Assembly (NCBI GenBank): GCA_902812345.1
Contig: CADDZM010000005.1
Span: 1 to 43,152 of the forward strand
Reading direction: 5' to 3'
Source of the DNA: Chloroflexota bacterium
GTDB taxonomy: Bacteria; Chloroflexota; Chloroflexia; Chloroheliales; Chloroheliaceae
Length of the DNA: 43,152 bases
Shown piece by piece: positions 7,356 to 15,021 of the stretch. Both the position numbers and the translations under genes were made by a program. Positions within the stretch are counted from its first letter, which is position 1. Each line of letters starts with the position of its first letter. The notes beneath the pieces were generated by a model. It was not told the origin of the DNA, did no database searches, and saw nothing but the letters and a program-made list of their open reading frames with translations.

Positions 7356-8198
7356 TTACTTATAAAGACCGTTGGTCTTGATGATGGTTGTAACCCGGCC
7401 CTGGATTTTCACCGCGTCAAGGTCTTCGCTGGCGGCGTCACCTTTATGGGGCAGAATATGAATCGGGTTCAGGCTCTGGTTAGCCGGTTGCAACACCACC
7501 CGGTCGGCCTGGCGGTGCCGGTAGAACCGCTTGAGAGTCACGAACCCGGCGGAATCGCTCGAATCGGCCAGGCAGGCAATCACGAAATCGCCGTCGTCGG
7601 CCCAGTCCTGGGCCTGCACGATAACCACGTCACCATCGTCAATCTCATTCTCAATCATAGACTGGCCGCGCACCCGCAGGGCAAAGGTCGTTTTGCTCAC
7701 TTTTACCTCGGTGCTGTTGACAAGCACGAAATCCGCGTCAACATCGCTGCCCGGTTCGTGATAAGCCACCGTCACATCGTAGCGGCCCGCCGCAACCTCA
7801 CCGATGACCGGCATTTTAAGATAAGGCACTTCGTCCCAGTTATCCCAGGGCGCGGGACCGCTGTCCCCGGCCACCATCCTGACCCCACTGTTATAGCGGT
7901 TGGGCCGGGATAAGATTTCGGTCTTGCTGGAAAGAGTAGCGGCAGGACGGTGCTGCCCACCGTTCGCGGCAGCCCTTTCAACGTCTTCACCGATAAGGCG
8001 GTAGCCCGGTTCGGCAGCCTGTCGCCGGGTGAAATTAAAAGCCGCCTCGCTCGCAGCGTCGCCGGGACGCTCAAAGTCCCAGACCGCGATAGTATCATCC
8101 AGGTCCGGGTGCGGCGTTTCGTTTTGCGATTGTTGCGGCCGGGTCTTGCCGGTTTTTCCCGGCTTATCCCATTGGTGGTCCATAAAGGCATTCCCCAT
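7356..8198 (-). CDS. LexA-like S24 peptidase-fold protein without a visible HTH
   Basis: The C-terminal half (residues about 125-280) is a LexA/UmuD S24 domain: a cleavage site in GEVAAG (Ala137-Gly138), nucleophile Ser180 in RVRGQSMIENEIDDGD, and general base Lys223 in VTLKRF. The first 120 residues are polar, rich in Pro, Asn and Asp, and show no LexA winged-helix domain. It is longer than UmuD (about 140) and differs from the neighbouring LexA. A perfect LexA box lies upstream at 8361-8374, so it is probably SOS-induced. It could be a UmuD-like polymerase accessory or a RecA-triggered switch. The ATG at 8198 is used; ATG 8183 is also possible. An in-frame stop sits shortly upstream, so no longer form exists. 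Confidence 0.75.
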   Translation of the reverse strand: MGNAFMDHQWDKPGKTGKTRPQQSQNETPHPDLDDTIAVWDFERPGDAASEAAFNFTRRQAAEPGYRLIGEDVERAAANGGQHRPAATLSSKTEILSRPNRYNSGVRMVAGDSGPAPWDNWDEVPYLKMPVIGEVAAGRYDVTVAYHEPGSDVDADFVLVNSTEVKVSKTTFALRVRGQSMIENEIDDGDVVIVQAQDWADDGDFVIACLADSSDSAGFVTLKRFYRHRQADRVVLQPANQSLNPIHILPHKGDAASEDLDAVKIQGRVTTIIKTNGLYK

Positions 8199-8360
8199 TT
8201 CTGGCTGCCCACAGTTGTCGGGAGGAGCAGTCTATGCGTTGTATCTCGAAAAGAATCGCTTTGAGCCACATCCGGGCAAAACTTGTTACAAACTGCTTTG
8301 TAACTTTGTTAGGAACTGGTTTCTGAACCCAATTTTCCTTTTGCAAGAAGCATGCCATCA

Positions 8361-8374
8361 CGAACATATGTTCG
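8361..8374 (-). promoter_or_regulatory. LexA (SOS) box upstream of the S24 gene
   Basis: CGAACATATGTTCG is a perfect 14-bp palindrome and an exact match to the Gram-positive LexA box CGAAC-N4-GTTCG. It lies between the lexA terminator and the S24 gene, about 163 bases before that gene's start. A weak -35 (TTGATT) and -10-like TATGTT overlap it on the - strand. Confidence 0.8.
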
Positions 8375-8412
8375 GGCATGCCAAATCAAACCAGGAGTAA
8401 GACTGGAAAAAG

Positions 8413-8453
8413 AAAAAAACCGATAGGGGCCGGTCATACCTGACGACCGGCCC
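8413..8453 (-). terminator. Terminator downstream of lexA
   Basis: A perfect 9-bp GC stem (GGGCCGGTC 8427-8435 / GACCGGCCC 8445-8453, nine-base loop) is followed on the - strand by a seven-T run (8419-8413) after a seven-base gap. It separates lexA from the S24 gene downstream. Confidence 0.6.
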
Positions 8454-8492
8454 GGAAAGGTTTGTGGAGGAAGAAGATAATTACAGGACAGG

Positions 8493-9125
8493 CTAGACCA
8501 TGCTGCGAATAACGCCGACCAGTTTGCCCTTGATGCGGGCGTTGTCCATGCCGGTGTAGATAGGCTGCATCGTGCTGTTAGCGGGCTGCAAGCGAATCCG
8601 GTTGTGCTGCGGTTCGGGGAACCATTTCTTCAAAGTGGTTTCACCCTCATTTTCCAACCACACCGCGACAGTCTCGCCGGTTTCGGCAGTCTCGCTGCTG
8701 CGGATGAGGACAATGTCGCCATCGGCAATCAACGCGTCAATCATGGATTCCCCTTTGACGCGCAAAGCAAAGACATCGGGACCGGGGCGCCCTTTGAACA
8801 GGTAGGAAGGAACTTCCATCTGATCTTCGGGGTCGGCGTCCTTACGGTCCGGGATAGGTTGCCCGGCGGCAATCGTACCGAGCAAAGGCACGAATTCGCT
8901 GTTGCTGCGGCGGCGGTCCACCAGTTCGATGGCGCGGGACTTACCGCTCTTGCGAGTGATTTTATTCTTGGTTTCGAGCGCGTCCAGGTTGTAATCTACC
9001 ACCGAGGTAGAGCTAATTTTGAGAGCCATCTGGATTTCGCGCACGGTTGGCGGCCAGGTGTTCTCGTCCATATAGCGCTCAATGAAATCCAGGATGTCCT
9101 GTTGCTTTTTAGAGAGTTGGTTCAT
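8493..9125 (-). CDS. lexA: LexA repressor, SOS regulator
   Basis: The 210-residue protein begins with the LexA winged helix (KKQQDILDFIERYMDENTWPPTVREI) and ends with an S24 self-cleavage domain: Ala87-Gly88 in LGTIAAG, Ser127 in RVKGESMIDALIADGD, and Lys166 in ETTLKKW. It represses DNA-damage genes until RecA filaments trigger self-cleavage. The ATG at 9125 has a strong SD (AGGAGG, ten-base spacing) and gives the standard LexA length. The same frame is open to ATG 9338, adding 71 Gly/Ala/Arg-rich residues with a weaker GGAG site. Since the promoter is at 9428-9457, that longer form would lie within the transcript and cannot be excluded. Confidence 0.95.
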   Translation of the reverse strand: MNQLSKKQQDILDFIERYMDENTWPPTVREIQMALKISSTSVVDYNLDALETKNKITRKSGKSRAIELVDRRRSNSEFVPLLGTIAAGQPIPDRKDADPEDQMEVPSYLFKGRPGPDVFALRVKGESMIDALIADGDIVLIRSSETAETGETVAVWLENEGETTLKKWFPEPQHNRIRLQPANSTMQPIYTGMDNARIKGKLVGVIRSMV

Positions 9126-9427
9126 TTTGCGTCTTCCTCCTGAACGCCCGCGCCCGGTTTCGCCAACCGGTTCAGGACGTTCAACTACCACAATCCCTGC
9201 TACCGGAACTTCAGCGCTCACCGGCGCTTTGCCCCGGCCTCCAGCGGCGGGTATAACTCTTGCCATGTTAGGGGCGCTTTCTAAACTGTTCTTACCAGTC
9301 CGGCCAGCGCTTTTCCTGGAAGCCGATGCTATCGTCATTTTGTATCTAACTCCGGGTTCTAGCTTTTCAAAGGGTCCGTTTTAATCGCCTATGGCGTGAG
9401 TAATGTCTATTAACAATTGTTAGAACA

Positions 9428-9457
9428 ATTATACGCAAGAACAAGGGTTCTTGTCAA
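9428..9457 (-). promoter_or_regulatory. lexA promoter with LexA box in the spacer
   Basis: On the - strand, TTGACA (9457-9452) and TATAAT (9433-9428) are both perfect and separated by 18 bases. The spacer holds GAAC-N4-GTTC (9439-9450), extended to 7-bp arms CAAGAAC/GTTCTTG. LexA bound here would block RNA polymerase, giving autoregulation. The expected start is near 9421. A second palindrome, TAACAATTGTTA, lies just downstream at 9411-9422. Confidence 0.85.
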
Positions 9458-9640
9458 TAGGTAATTGACGAATCAGTATATTTTTTCTAATTTCATTTGC
9501 AGCATTTTCATGTAGAAATATAATTCAGTGACTCTGCAAACCCTCCCGTTTCTCTTAGGTTCTTTCTTAATATCTTAATATCTTAATATCTTAATATCTT
9601 AATATCTTAATATCTTTCTTTTAGGAGCATTTTATAAAAC
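9458..9640. other. AT-rich intergenic spacer with an 8-bp tandem repeat
   Basis: Between the lexA promoter and the L,D-transpeptidase terminator the DNA is AT-rich and holds no ORF. Its main feature is the octamer array at 9567-9614. Confidence 0.5.
9567..9614. repeat. Six perfect copies of TTAATATC
   Basis: The octamer TTAATATC repeats six times head to tail without a mismatch, inside non-coding DNA between divergent regulatory and terminator elements. Perfect short tandem arrays can change copy number by polymerase slippage. It is not inside a promoter that I can recognise. Confidence 0.95.
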
Positions 9641-9676
9641 AAAAAGGGAGCGGTTTTTCGGCCTCTCCCTCTTTTT
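9641..9676 (-). terminator. Terminator of the L,D-transpeptidase gene
   Basis: Read on the - strand, GGGAG and CTCCC form a stem that ends in TTTTTGTTTT. A-rich sequence opposite the T-run extends pairing on the other side. It starts about 15 bases after the stop codon at 9691. Confidence 0.65.
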
Positions 9677-9690
9677 CGTCTTCGCCGGGG

Positions 9691-11307
9691 CTAGGACACG
9701 TCCACGACTGTCCCAACCGGCAACTGCCAGATGAGACTCGCGTCGTAAACCGTCGCGTTAACGCAGCCGTGGCTCTGCTCGGCGATACCGTACTTGGTGT
9801 GCCAGTAGCTGCCGTGAATGGCGTAATCGGCGTAGAAATAGGTCACGTAGCGAATATCAAGCAGCTTGTAATCGTTAGCGGCGGCCCGGTTGCCGCCTTG
9901 CATGGTCTGGGTCAGCGGGCGGTAGCCGCCGATAGCGGCAAAGACACCCTTGACCGTTGAGTGGTCTATCGGGCCGCCTTCGATGCCGGTTGCCACTAAC
10001 GTATGGTAAATCATCTTGTCGCCGTCAAAGACCGCCATAGCTTGCCTGGCGACAGAAACCGAAACCCAGATGCCGGGGTGTGTGCGCGGCACCGCCGGGT
10101 AGTCTGGCATATCCAGCTTTTTAAGATACTCCGAATAAACGAAAATATCCGGTTTTTCGTAAATCTGGTACCAGACGTTGTTGCCTTTGACAACTTCTTC
10201 GCCCGCCACGGAGCGGATTACCTGGATATGGTCCCCGGCCTGCATCTGGGTTACGAAAGGCATTTCCTTCGTGTTGGTCGGGCGCGGAGCCGCCGAATTT
10301 GGGGCGGTTCGCAAGTTCAAGGTATCGGTCGAGGCGTACCACTGGTGGGTCGGGCTGACGAAGATGCTTTCAAGCGGGTTGCTGAATTGCGGCGTCTTGC
10401 CGTCATAACGCCATTGTAAGTAAGCCGCGCCGACGTTCCCCATTTCGACCTTGTATTCTGCCGAATTGGTTGGGGTATAGGTCAGAAGGCGACGCTCGAA
10501 AGCCTGCACCAGCACGTCTTTTTCCACACCGCCCACTTTCACTTTCGTCCAGTAAGCCTCGGTGATAGGATTGCCGACCGCGAAAAGCCAGTTGCTGACG
10601 GTGTCCTGGGTGTAGTTGCCCTGGTTGAAGACGACCCCCTGGCGGTTGAAGTAATCCCAGAAAGCTTTTGGAATGCTGAAGTTATTCCGCACCGTCGCCA
10701 CTTTGGTAGCCGGGTCGTTGATGTAGGTGTTGATGAAATTCAGACCGTCGGTAGTAAGCTGGGCTTTCACATAGTCGCCGGTCCGGGCATTGCCGGGCTT
10801 GTTGTAGTAAGGGTTCAAGTCTTTGTAGGTCGGGTAGACGTTATCGCCATCACCCGCAATCGGGACCGCCGCCGCGCCTTTGTTCATGAAAGAGTTGTCG
10901 CCAAGTTGCAGGTTGCCGGTAATCATTTCGACCACCAGGAGGCCGTTGCTAACCGCGCCCTGGGCCGGTTGGGTCAACTCCATACGGGCCTTGTCGAAAT
11001 ACTGTACCAGGCGTTTTCCGGCGGGAGCCTGGTCGTAATCCTCGTAAATCGCCCCGGCTTTCGGTGAAGGACCCCAGTACCAGCTCCGGGAAGCGCGCTG
11101 GGCGGCAATCGGCTGGTCGGTCCGCTGCCAGGTCTGGTAGAACTGGGTCGCGCCAAAAGAATCACCGGGACCGGCGCTTTGGGCAGCCGTACCGGGTGCG
11201 GCCAGGGCGCTCGCTGTTTCGGGAACGATAGTAAAAGCACATAGGAGCATGGGTAAAGTCAGGTAGATAAAAAAAGCTGCACCGGCCTTTTTACTTTTCA
11301 AGAACAT
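9691..11307 (-). CDS. Secreted L,D-transpeptidase (YkuD domain) with SH3-like segment
   Basis: The 538-residue protein starts with a signal peptide: Lys-rich N-terminus, hydrophobic residues about 9-27, and an ASALA-type cleavage region near 32-36. The middle includes an SH3-like segment near 330-410 (TLNLRTAPN motif). The C-terminus (from about 425) is a YkuD catalytic domain with HGSYWH and SHGCVN, in which Cys515 is the nucleophile. These enzymes form 3-3 peptidoglycan cross-links or anchor proteins to the wall. The region between residues 50 and 320 has no domain I recognise, though it resembles wall-associated N-terminal parts of other long homologues. The protein acts outside the membrane. 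It has its own promoter and terminator, so it is probably monocistronic. Confidence 0.85.
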   Translation of the reverse strand: MFLKSKKAGAAFFIYLTLPMLLCAFTIVPETASALAAPGTAAQSAGPGDSFGATQFYQTWQRTDQPIAAQRASRSWYWGPSPKAGAIYEDYDQAPAGKRLVQYFDKARMELTQPAQGAVSNGLLVVEMITGNLQLGDNSFMNKGAAAVPIAGDGDNVYPTYKDLNPYYNKPGNARTGDYVKAQLTTDGLNFINTYINDPATKVATVRNNFSIPKAFWDYFNRQGVVFNQGNYTQDTVSNWLFAVGNPITEAYWTKVKVGGVEKDVLVQAFERRLLTYTPTNSAEYKVEMGNVGAAYLQWRYDGKTPQFSNPLESIFVSPTHQWYASTDTLNLRTAPNSAAPRPTNTKEMPFVTQMQAGDHIQVIRSVAGEEVVKGNNVWYQIYEKPDIFVYSEYLKKLDMPDYPAVPRTHPGIWVSVSVARQAMAVFDGDKMIYHTLVATGIEGGPIDHSTVKGVFAAIGGYRPLTQTMQGGNRAAANDYKLLDIRYVTYFYADYAIHGSYWHTKYGIAEQSHGCVNATVYDASLIWQLPVGTVVDVS

Positions 11308-11346
11308 TCAGAACCTCAAGATAGTGTCTATAAATAAGAAAATTCC

Positions 11347-11375
11347 TATAAAAATGGCGCTTTATATTGGCTCAA
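11347..11375 (-). promoter_or_regulatory. Candidate promoter of the L,D-transpeptidase gene
   Basis: On the - strand, TTGAGC (11375-11370), a 17-base spacer and TTTATA (11352-11347) form a moderate sigma70-like promoter about 40 bases before the ATG at 11307. Confidence 0.4.
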
Positions 11376-11570
11376 CCGAAATGTGGCAAACCTACTATAG
11401 AGGACCGGTGGCAAAATGAGCATAATAAAATTAGCCCGCCTGAACAGTCCGCGCTAACTGTTTAACGTTTGGCCTTTAAAAAAGTTGTGAATTTCTCACA
11501 GATATTGCTGCACAAAGTAATATTATGGGTAAACCTAAAAGATGTCAATCTGAAAAATATTAAAATGGGG

Positions 11571-13178
11571 TTAGACTGCGGTGATAAAAGCCGACCCGGA
11601 TGGCACAAAAGCCCTTCCTCGCAGGGAATTTAAGGTCATTCCCAATCTCCGGCAGGCCTCTCGCAATCGTTCGGGCGAATTATCGCCAAAGCTGACGCGG
11701 ACCGTATTCAGGCGGCTTTCGTTCATCACCGGGTAATAAATGGGGCCGGGCAGCACGGCCACACCGTTTTCGGCGGCGGCCAGGTGGAAATCTTCCGAGC
11801 GAATATCTTCGGGCAGCGTCAATTGCAGGCTGAAACCGGCCTCGCACTTGCTCCAACGGCACCCCAGCGGCTCTAACTCGGCCTTGAACCCGGCCAGCAA
11901 AGCGTCACGGCGCTCCCGGTAGACCTGGCGGGCGGCGTTAATTTCACGCTCGAAAACAGGTGTCCCGGCGTACTTCATAACGGCGCGGGCCAGGGGCAGG
12001 GAAATTCCCCGGTCGAAAACGGCTTTAGCTTCAGCCAGCCGGTCCATGAGGGGTTTCGGGGCTGTTACCAGGCCAAAACGGACCGCCGGGAAAATTAGCT
12101 TGCTAAAACTTTTAAGGTAAATGACGCGCTCGGCCTGGTCGTAGCTCTTGATAGCGGGTAAGGGCGTGTCCTTTTCGTAATAAAACTCGTTGCAAGTATC
12201 GTCCTCGATAATCCAGAAGTTGTAGCGGTCGGCCAGTTCAACCAGTTTTTTTCGCCGCTCTGCGGCAAGGGTAATCCCGGTCGGGCTTTGGGCGGTTGGA
12301 ATGGTGTAGAGCAGGCGGGGCCGGTAGCGTTCGGACAACCGCTCGACCTGCTCGACCAAAATGCCCTGGTCGTCCATAGCCAGGGGCAGCCAGTTCACGC
12401 CCCGGTTCTCGAAAATTTCCAGGGCGGAAACATATGAGGGGCTTTCGACCAGCATATTGTCGCCCGGGCCAGCCAGCACTCGGCTGAGCATATCCAGGGC
12501 TTGCTGGCTGCCTGTAGTTAACAAAATTTCGTCTGGGTCGGGCTGAAAGCCGAACCGGACCAGGTATCCGGCCAGCCATTGGCGGGCCGCCAGGTCGCCC
12601 AGGGCCGAGCCGTACTGAAACTGGGCGTTGCCGTAAAGCTGGCTCTCGCGTTCAAAACTCTCCCCGGCCTGCTGCATGGCGCTTTTCCAGCGGTCAATTT
12701 TAAAAAGCTCCTCGGCGGGGCCGCCACTGGTCAGGATAATCAGGTCGCTACCGCCGATGCTCTGGTGGCGAGCAATCGACGCTTTCAGGGCGCGCTGGAC
12801 CAGGACGGAACGGCTGGACTTGTAATAATCGGGGAAACTGAACGAGGTAGCCGGGAAAGCGGGTCGTGACCCTGTCGGGGTTTCGGGCTGGTTAACCGGG
12901 GTTGCGGTTGAGGACAGCGGCGCTTTAGCCTGGGGCAAGCGGGCAAAGGTGCCCCGCCCGACCTGCCCGACCGCGTAGCCGTCCTCAGCCAGCACCTCGT
13001 AAGCCTGGGTCGCTGTAACCAGGCTGATGCCAAGCTTTTCCTTCCACGTCCGGATAGGCGGCAATTTCTCGCCCACCTGTAAATCCCCCTGCCGGATAGC
13101 CTCTTTTAAAGACGCGGCCAGTTGGCGGTACAGCGGCTGGCTGTCCGCTTTATCCAGTTTTATTTTAGCGAAATCCAA
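11571..13178 (-). CDS. MocR-type regulator (GntR HTH fused to aminotransferase fold)
   Basis: The 535-residue protein has an N-terminal GntR winged helix (residues about 12-80: QPLYRQLAASLKEAIRQG, then the recognition helix near SLVTATQAYEVL). A fold-type I aminotransferase domain follows, with TTGSQQALDM, PTAQSPTG, and the PLP-lysine motif YLKSFSKLIFPAVRFG. MocR proteins use PLP as a ligand and often control PLP synthesis, GABA or transport genes. The start is TTG at 13178, after AAAGGG; the HTH begins a few residues later, which supports it. The gene is divergent from a GNAT/PNPOx-like pair across a 245-base gap, a common layout for MocR targets, so it may regulate them. Confidence 0.88.
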   Translation of the reverse strand: MDFAKIKLDKADSQPLYRQLAASLKEAIRQGDLQVGEKLPPIRTWKEKLGISLVTATQAYEVLAEDGYAVGQVGRGTFARLPQAKAPLSSTATPVNQPETPTGSRPAFPATSFSFPDYYKSSRSVLVQRALKASIARHQSIGGSDLIILTSGGPAEELFKIDRWKSAMQQAGESFERESQLYGNAQFQYGSALGDLAARQWLAGYLVRFGFQPDPDEILLTTGSQQALDMLSRVLAGPGDNMLVESPSYVSALEIFENRGVNWLPLAMDDQGILVEQVERLSERYRPRLLYTIPTAQSPTGITLAAERRKKLVELADRYNFWIIEDDTCNEFYYEKDTPLPAIKSYDQAERVIYLKSFSKLIFPAVRFGLVTAPKPLMDRLAEAKAVFDRGISLPLARAVMKYAGTPVFEREINAARQVYRERRDALLAGFKAELEPLGCRWSKCEAGFSLQLTLPEDIRSEDFHLAAAENGVAVLPGPIYYPVMNESRLNTVRVSFGDNSPERLREACRRLGMTLNSLRGRAFVPSGSAFITAV

Positions 13179-13325
13179 CTTTTCCCTTTATTTCTCTTTG
13201 TTTTTCAAATTCGCTTGCATAAAGCGGGCAAAGATTTAGGCCTAAAAACCTGTTCAAAGTCCCTTTGTCCTATTTTTACTGACTACTAAAAACCAATCAC
13301 TAAAAACCAAAAACTTTTCCCCATA

Positions 13326-13353
13326 TTGACAAATTGTATTGTTTTGTTATTAT
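13326..13353 (+). promoter_or_regulatory. Promoter of the GNAT/PNPOx-like operon
   Basis: TTGACA (13326-13331), a 16-base spacer and TATTAT (13348-13353) form a good promoter about 70 bases before the GNAT start. The surrounding ATTGT/TTGTT repeats in the MocR-operon gap are candidate regulator sites. Confidence 0.5.
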
Positions 13354-13423
13354 TACATTAGCATATCAAAGAGGATAAGTCAATATTGTCATTAATAACA
13401 ATTAAACGAAAAGTAGGTTGTCC

Positions 13424-14032
13424 ATGAAAATAGTACCGGTAGTCCTTGAAGGAAAGCACGTCAGACTCGAACCGCTTACCCTCGACCACGCCCCCGATTT
13501 ATACGAAGCGGGCAACGATGACGAGGTCTGGCAGTTCTTATCGCTCCCGAAACCGGATAGCCTGGTGGAAATGCAGGCTTTCATCCAGGGCGCGCTCGGC
13601 CAGCAGCTTGCCGGGTTTCGCGTACCCTTCGCCATCATTGATAAAGCCAGCGGCAAAGCGATTGGTAGCACCAGTTACCTGGACATTCAACCCCAAAATA
13701 AAGGGGTCGAGATTGGCTGGACCTGGCTGGGCAAGGCTTACTGGCGCTCCCCTATTAACACCGAGTGCAAGTATCTCCTGCTAAGCCACGCTTTCGAGGA
13801 CCAGGGCGCTATCCGGGTTCAGCTAAAGACCGACAGCCGTAACTGGCGCTCCCAGAACGCTATCGAGCGCATCGGGGCTAAAAAAGAAGGTGTCTTGCGC
13901 AAGCACGTAATTTATCCAAGCGGCTACATTCGCGATTCGGTCTACTTCAGCATCATTGACCCCGAATGGCCCCTAGTTAAAGAGCGCCTGGAAGCTCGCC
14001 TGGCTGCCCCTGAACTTGCCGGAAAGGAATAG
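13424..14032 (+). CDS. GNAT N-acetyltransferase, RimJ/RimL type
   Basis: The 202-residue protein begins LEGKHVRLEPLTLDHAPDLYEA, the usual opening of RimJ/RimL-like GNATs, and contains beta-strand and acetyl-CoA loop elements (GVEIGWTWLGKAYWRSPINTE) and the late ARNWRS-like segment DSRNWRSQNAIERIGAKKEG. It transfers an acetyl group from acetyl-CoA to an amine, either a protein N-terminus or a small molecule; the substrate is unknown. I chose ATG 13424 over the in-frame TTG 13418 because AGG lies seven bases before it. The PNPOx-like gene follows after two bases. Confidence 0.85.
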   Translation: MKIVPVVLEGKHVRLEPLTLDHAPDLYEAGNDDEVWQFLSLPKPDSLVEMQAFIQGALGQQLAGFRVPFAIIDKASGKAIGSTSYLDIQPQNKGVEIGWTWLGKAYWRSPINTECKYLLLSHAFEDQGAIRVQLKTDSRNWRSQNAIERIGAKKEGVLRKHVIYPSGYIRDSVYFSIIDPEWPLVKERLEARLAAPELAGKE

Positions 14033-14034
14033 CC

Positions 14035-14601
14035 ATGAGCCGGGGAACTATTCGCCGCCAGGACAAGGCCATGCCGGAGGTCGAAATTGAGGGACTGTTA
14101 AAGACCGCTAAAGTCGGCCATTTCGCCACTTCGGGCGAAGGCGGCCAGCCTTACGTGGTGCCGAACCTGTTCATCTACGAGGGCGGCAAGATTTACACCC
14201 ACAATGCCAGGATTAGCGGCCACTTCCGCCACAATATTGAGGCGAACCCCCGCATTTGCTTTGAAGTAGCTGAAATCGGCCAGGTCTGGCCGTATGGTGA
14301 GTTTGAGTGCGACACCTCGGCGAGTTACGCCAGCGTTATCGCCTATGGCACGGTCCGAATTGAAGACGCCCCGGCCCGAAAAGCCTGGTTCTTCGACCGC
14401 TTTATGGAGAAGTACGCCAGCCCGGCCTGGCACCGTCCCAAAAGTTTCTACCCGCGCCTGGACGCTGTATCGGTCTACTGTATCGAGCTTGAGCAGGTAA
14501 CCGGCAAGAAAGGCTCGATGCCTGCCGTTGAGGAACAGTGGCCCGCCAAAAACAAAACGCTCTCACCCCAGGCCGCCCCACCGGCCCGGGAGAGCGATTG
14601 A
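14035..14601 (+). CDS. Pyridoxamine 5'-phosphate oxidase-fold flavoprotein (Pyridox_ox_2/NimA-like)
   Basis: The 188-residue protein fits the split-barrel flavin-binding family related to PNPOx and NimA: VGHFATSGEGGQPYVVPNLFIYEGGKIYTH is the typical first strands, and the conserved NPRICFEVAE segment follows. Such proteins bind FMN, F420 or heme and are often annotated as 5-nitroimidazole reductases, but the substrate cannot be told from sequence. AAAGGA lies about eight bases before the ATG. Close coupling to the GNAT gene and the divergent PLP-binding MocR regulator suggests a shared small-molecule role. Confidence 0.8.
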   Translation: MSRGTIRRQDKAMPEVEIEGLLKTAKVGHFATSGEGGQPYVVPNLFIYEGGKIYTHNARISGHFRHNIEANPRICFEVAEIGQVWPYGEFECDTSASYASVIAYGTVRIEDAPARKAWFFDRFMEKYASPAWHRPKSFYPRLDAVSVYCIELEQVTGKKGSMPAVEEQWPAKNKTLSPQAAPPARESD

Positions 14602-14685
14602 CATGCGGTTTCAGGTTCGAGGATTTGCTTAAAGGGTTTGGTTTTATTGGAAATAAGTCTGTTCACATTTTTAACCTTTAACAAT

Positions 14686-14711
14686 GGCGGCTTGTAAGAG
14701 CCGCCTTTTTT
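14686..14711 (+). terminator. Rho-independent terminator after the PNPOx-like gene
   Basis: A perfect 7-bp stem (GGCGGCT / AGCCGCC, loop TGTAAG) is directly followed by a six-T run. Confidence 0.85.
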
Positions 14712-14907
14712 ATCCCTTTTCTTTCTTCTTTCCCCCCCATGATAGGTTTTTTCTCCTATTGTCGGGGTGGCAAACCTGGTGTTACACTCTAATTGCTACC
14801 GCTCTAAATTTCGACCCTTCCAACATACGACAGTTCGGGTTTCTACAGCGGCTTACAGAATGACAAGAGTCTGAGCTTCTCGTCCAAATAAGGATTCTAA
14901 CTGACCA

Positions 14908-14937
14908 CTGACTACTATTCCGCTAACGTGCTATAAT
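14908..14937 (+). promoter_or_regulatory. Promoter of yqeY
   Basis: An extended -10, TGCTATAAT (14929-14937), has a perfect TATAAT, with CTGACT (14908-14913) 18 bases upstream as a weak -35. The leader would be about 78 bases. Confidence 0.55.
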
Positions 14938-15021
14938 TCGAGGCAGTTTGTGGCGTTAAACTCTGGAAATTAACCTTTTGAAAAGTCGAGAAACGAGAAT
15001 ATACAGAACGGAGATACGAAA

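Larger units (their letters stand above)
14602..15021. other. 420-base intergenic region with terminator and promoter
   Basis: No gene is visible. The left end carries the terminator at 14686-14711 and the right end carries the extended -10 promoter at 14908-14937. The middle part shows pyrimidine-rich runs and no recognisable RNA. Confidence 0.5.

Noticed and set aside
8164..8379. 71-residue - frame starting at the LexA box
   Set aside because: Its ATG region overlaps the operator and would lie at or before the transcript start; it overlaps the S24 start and has no family features.
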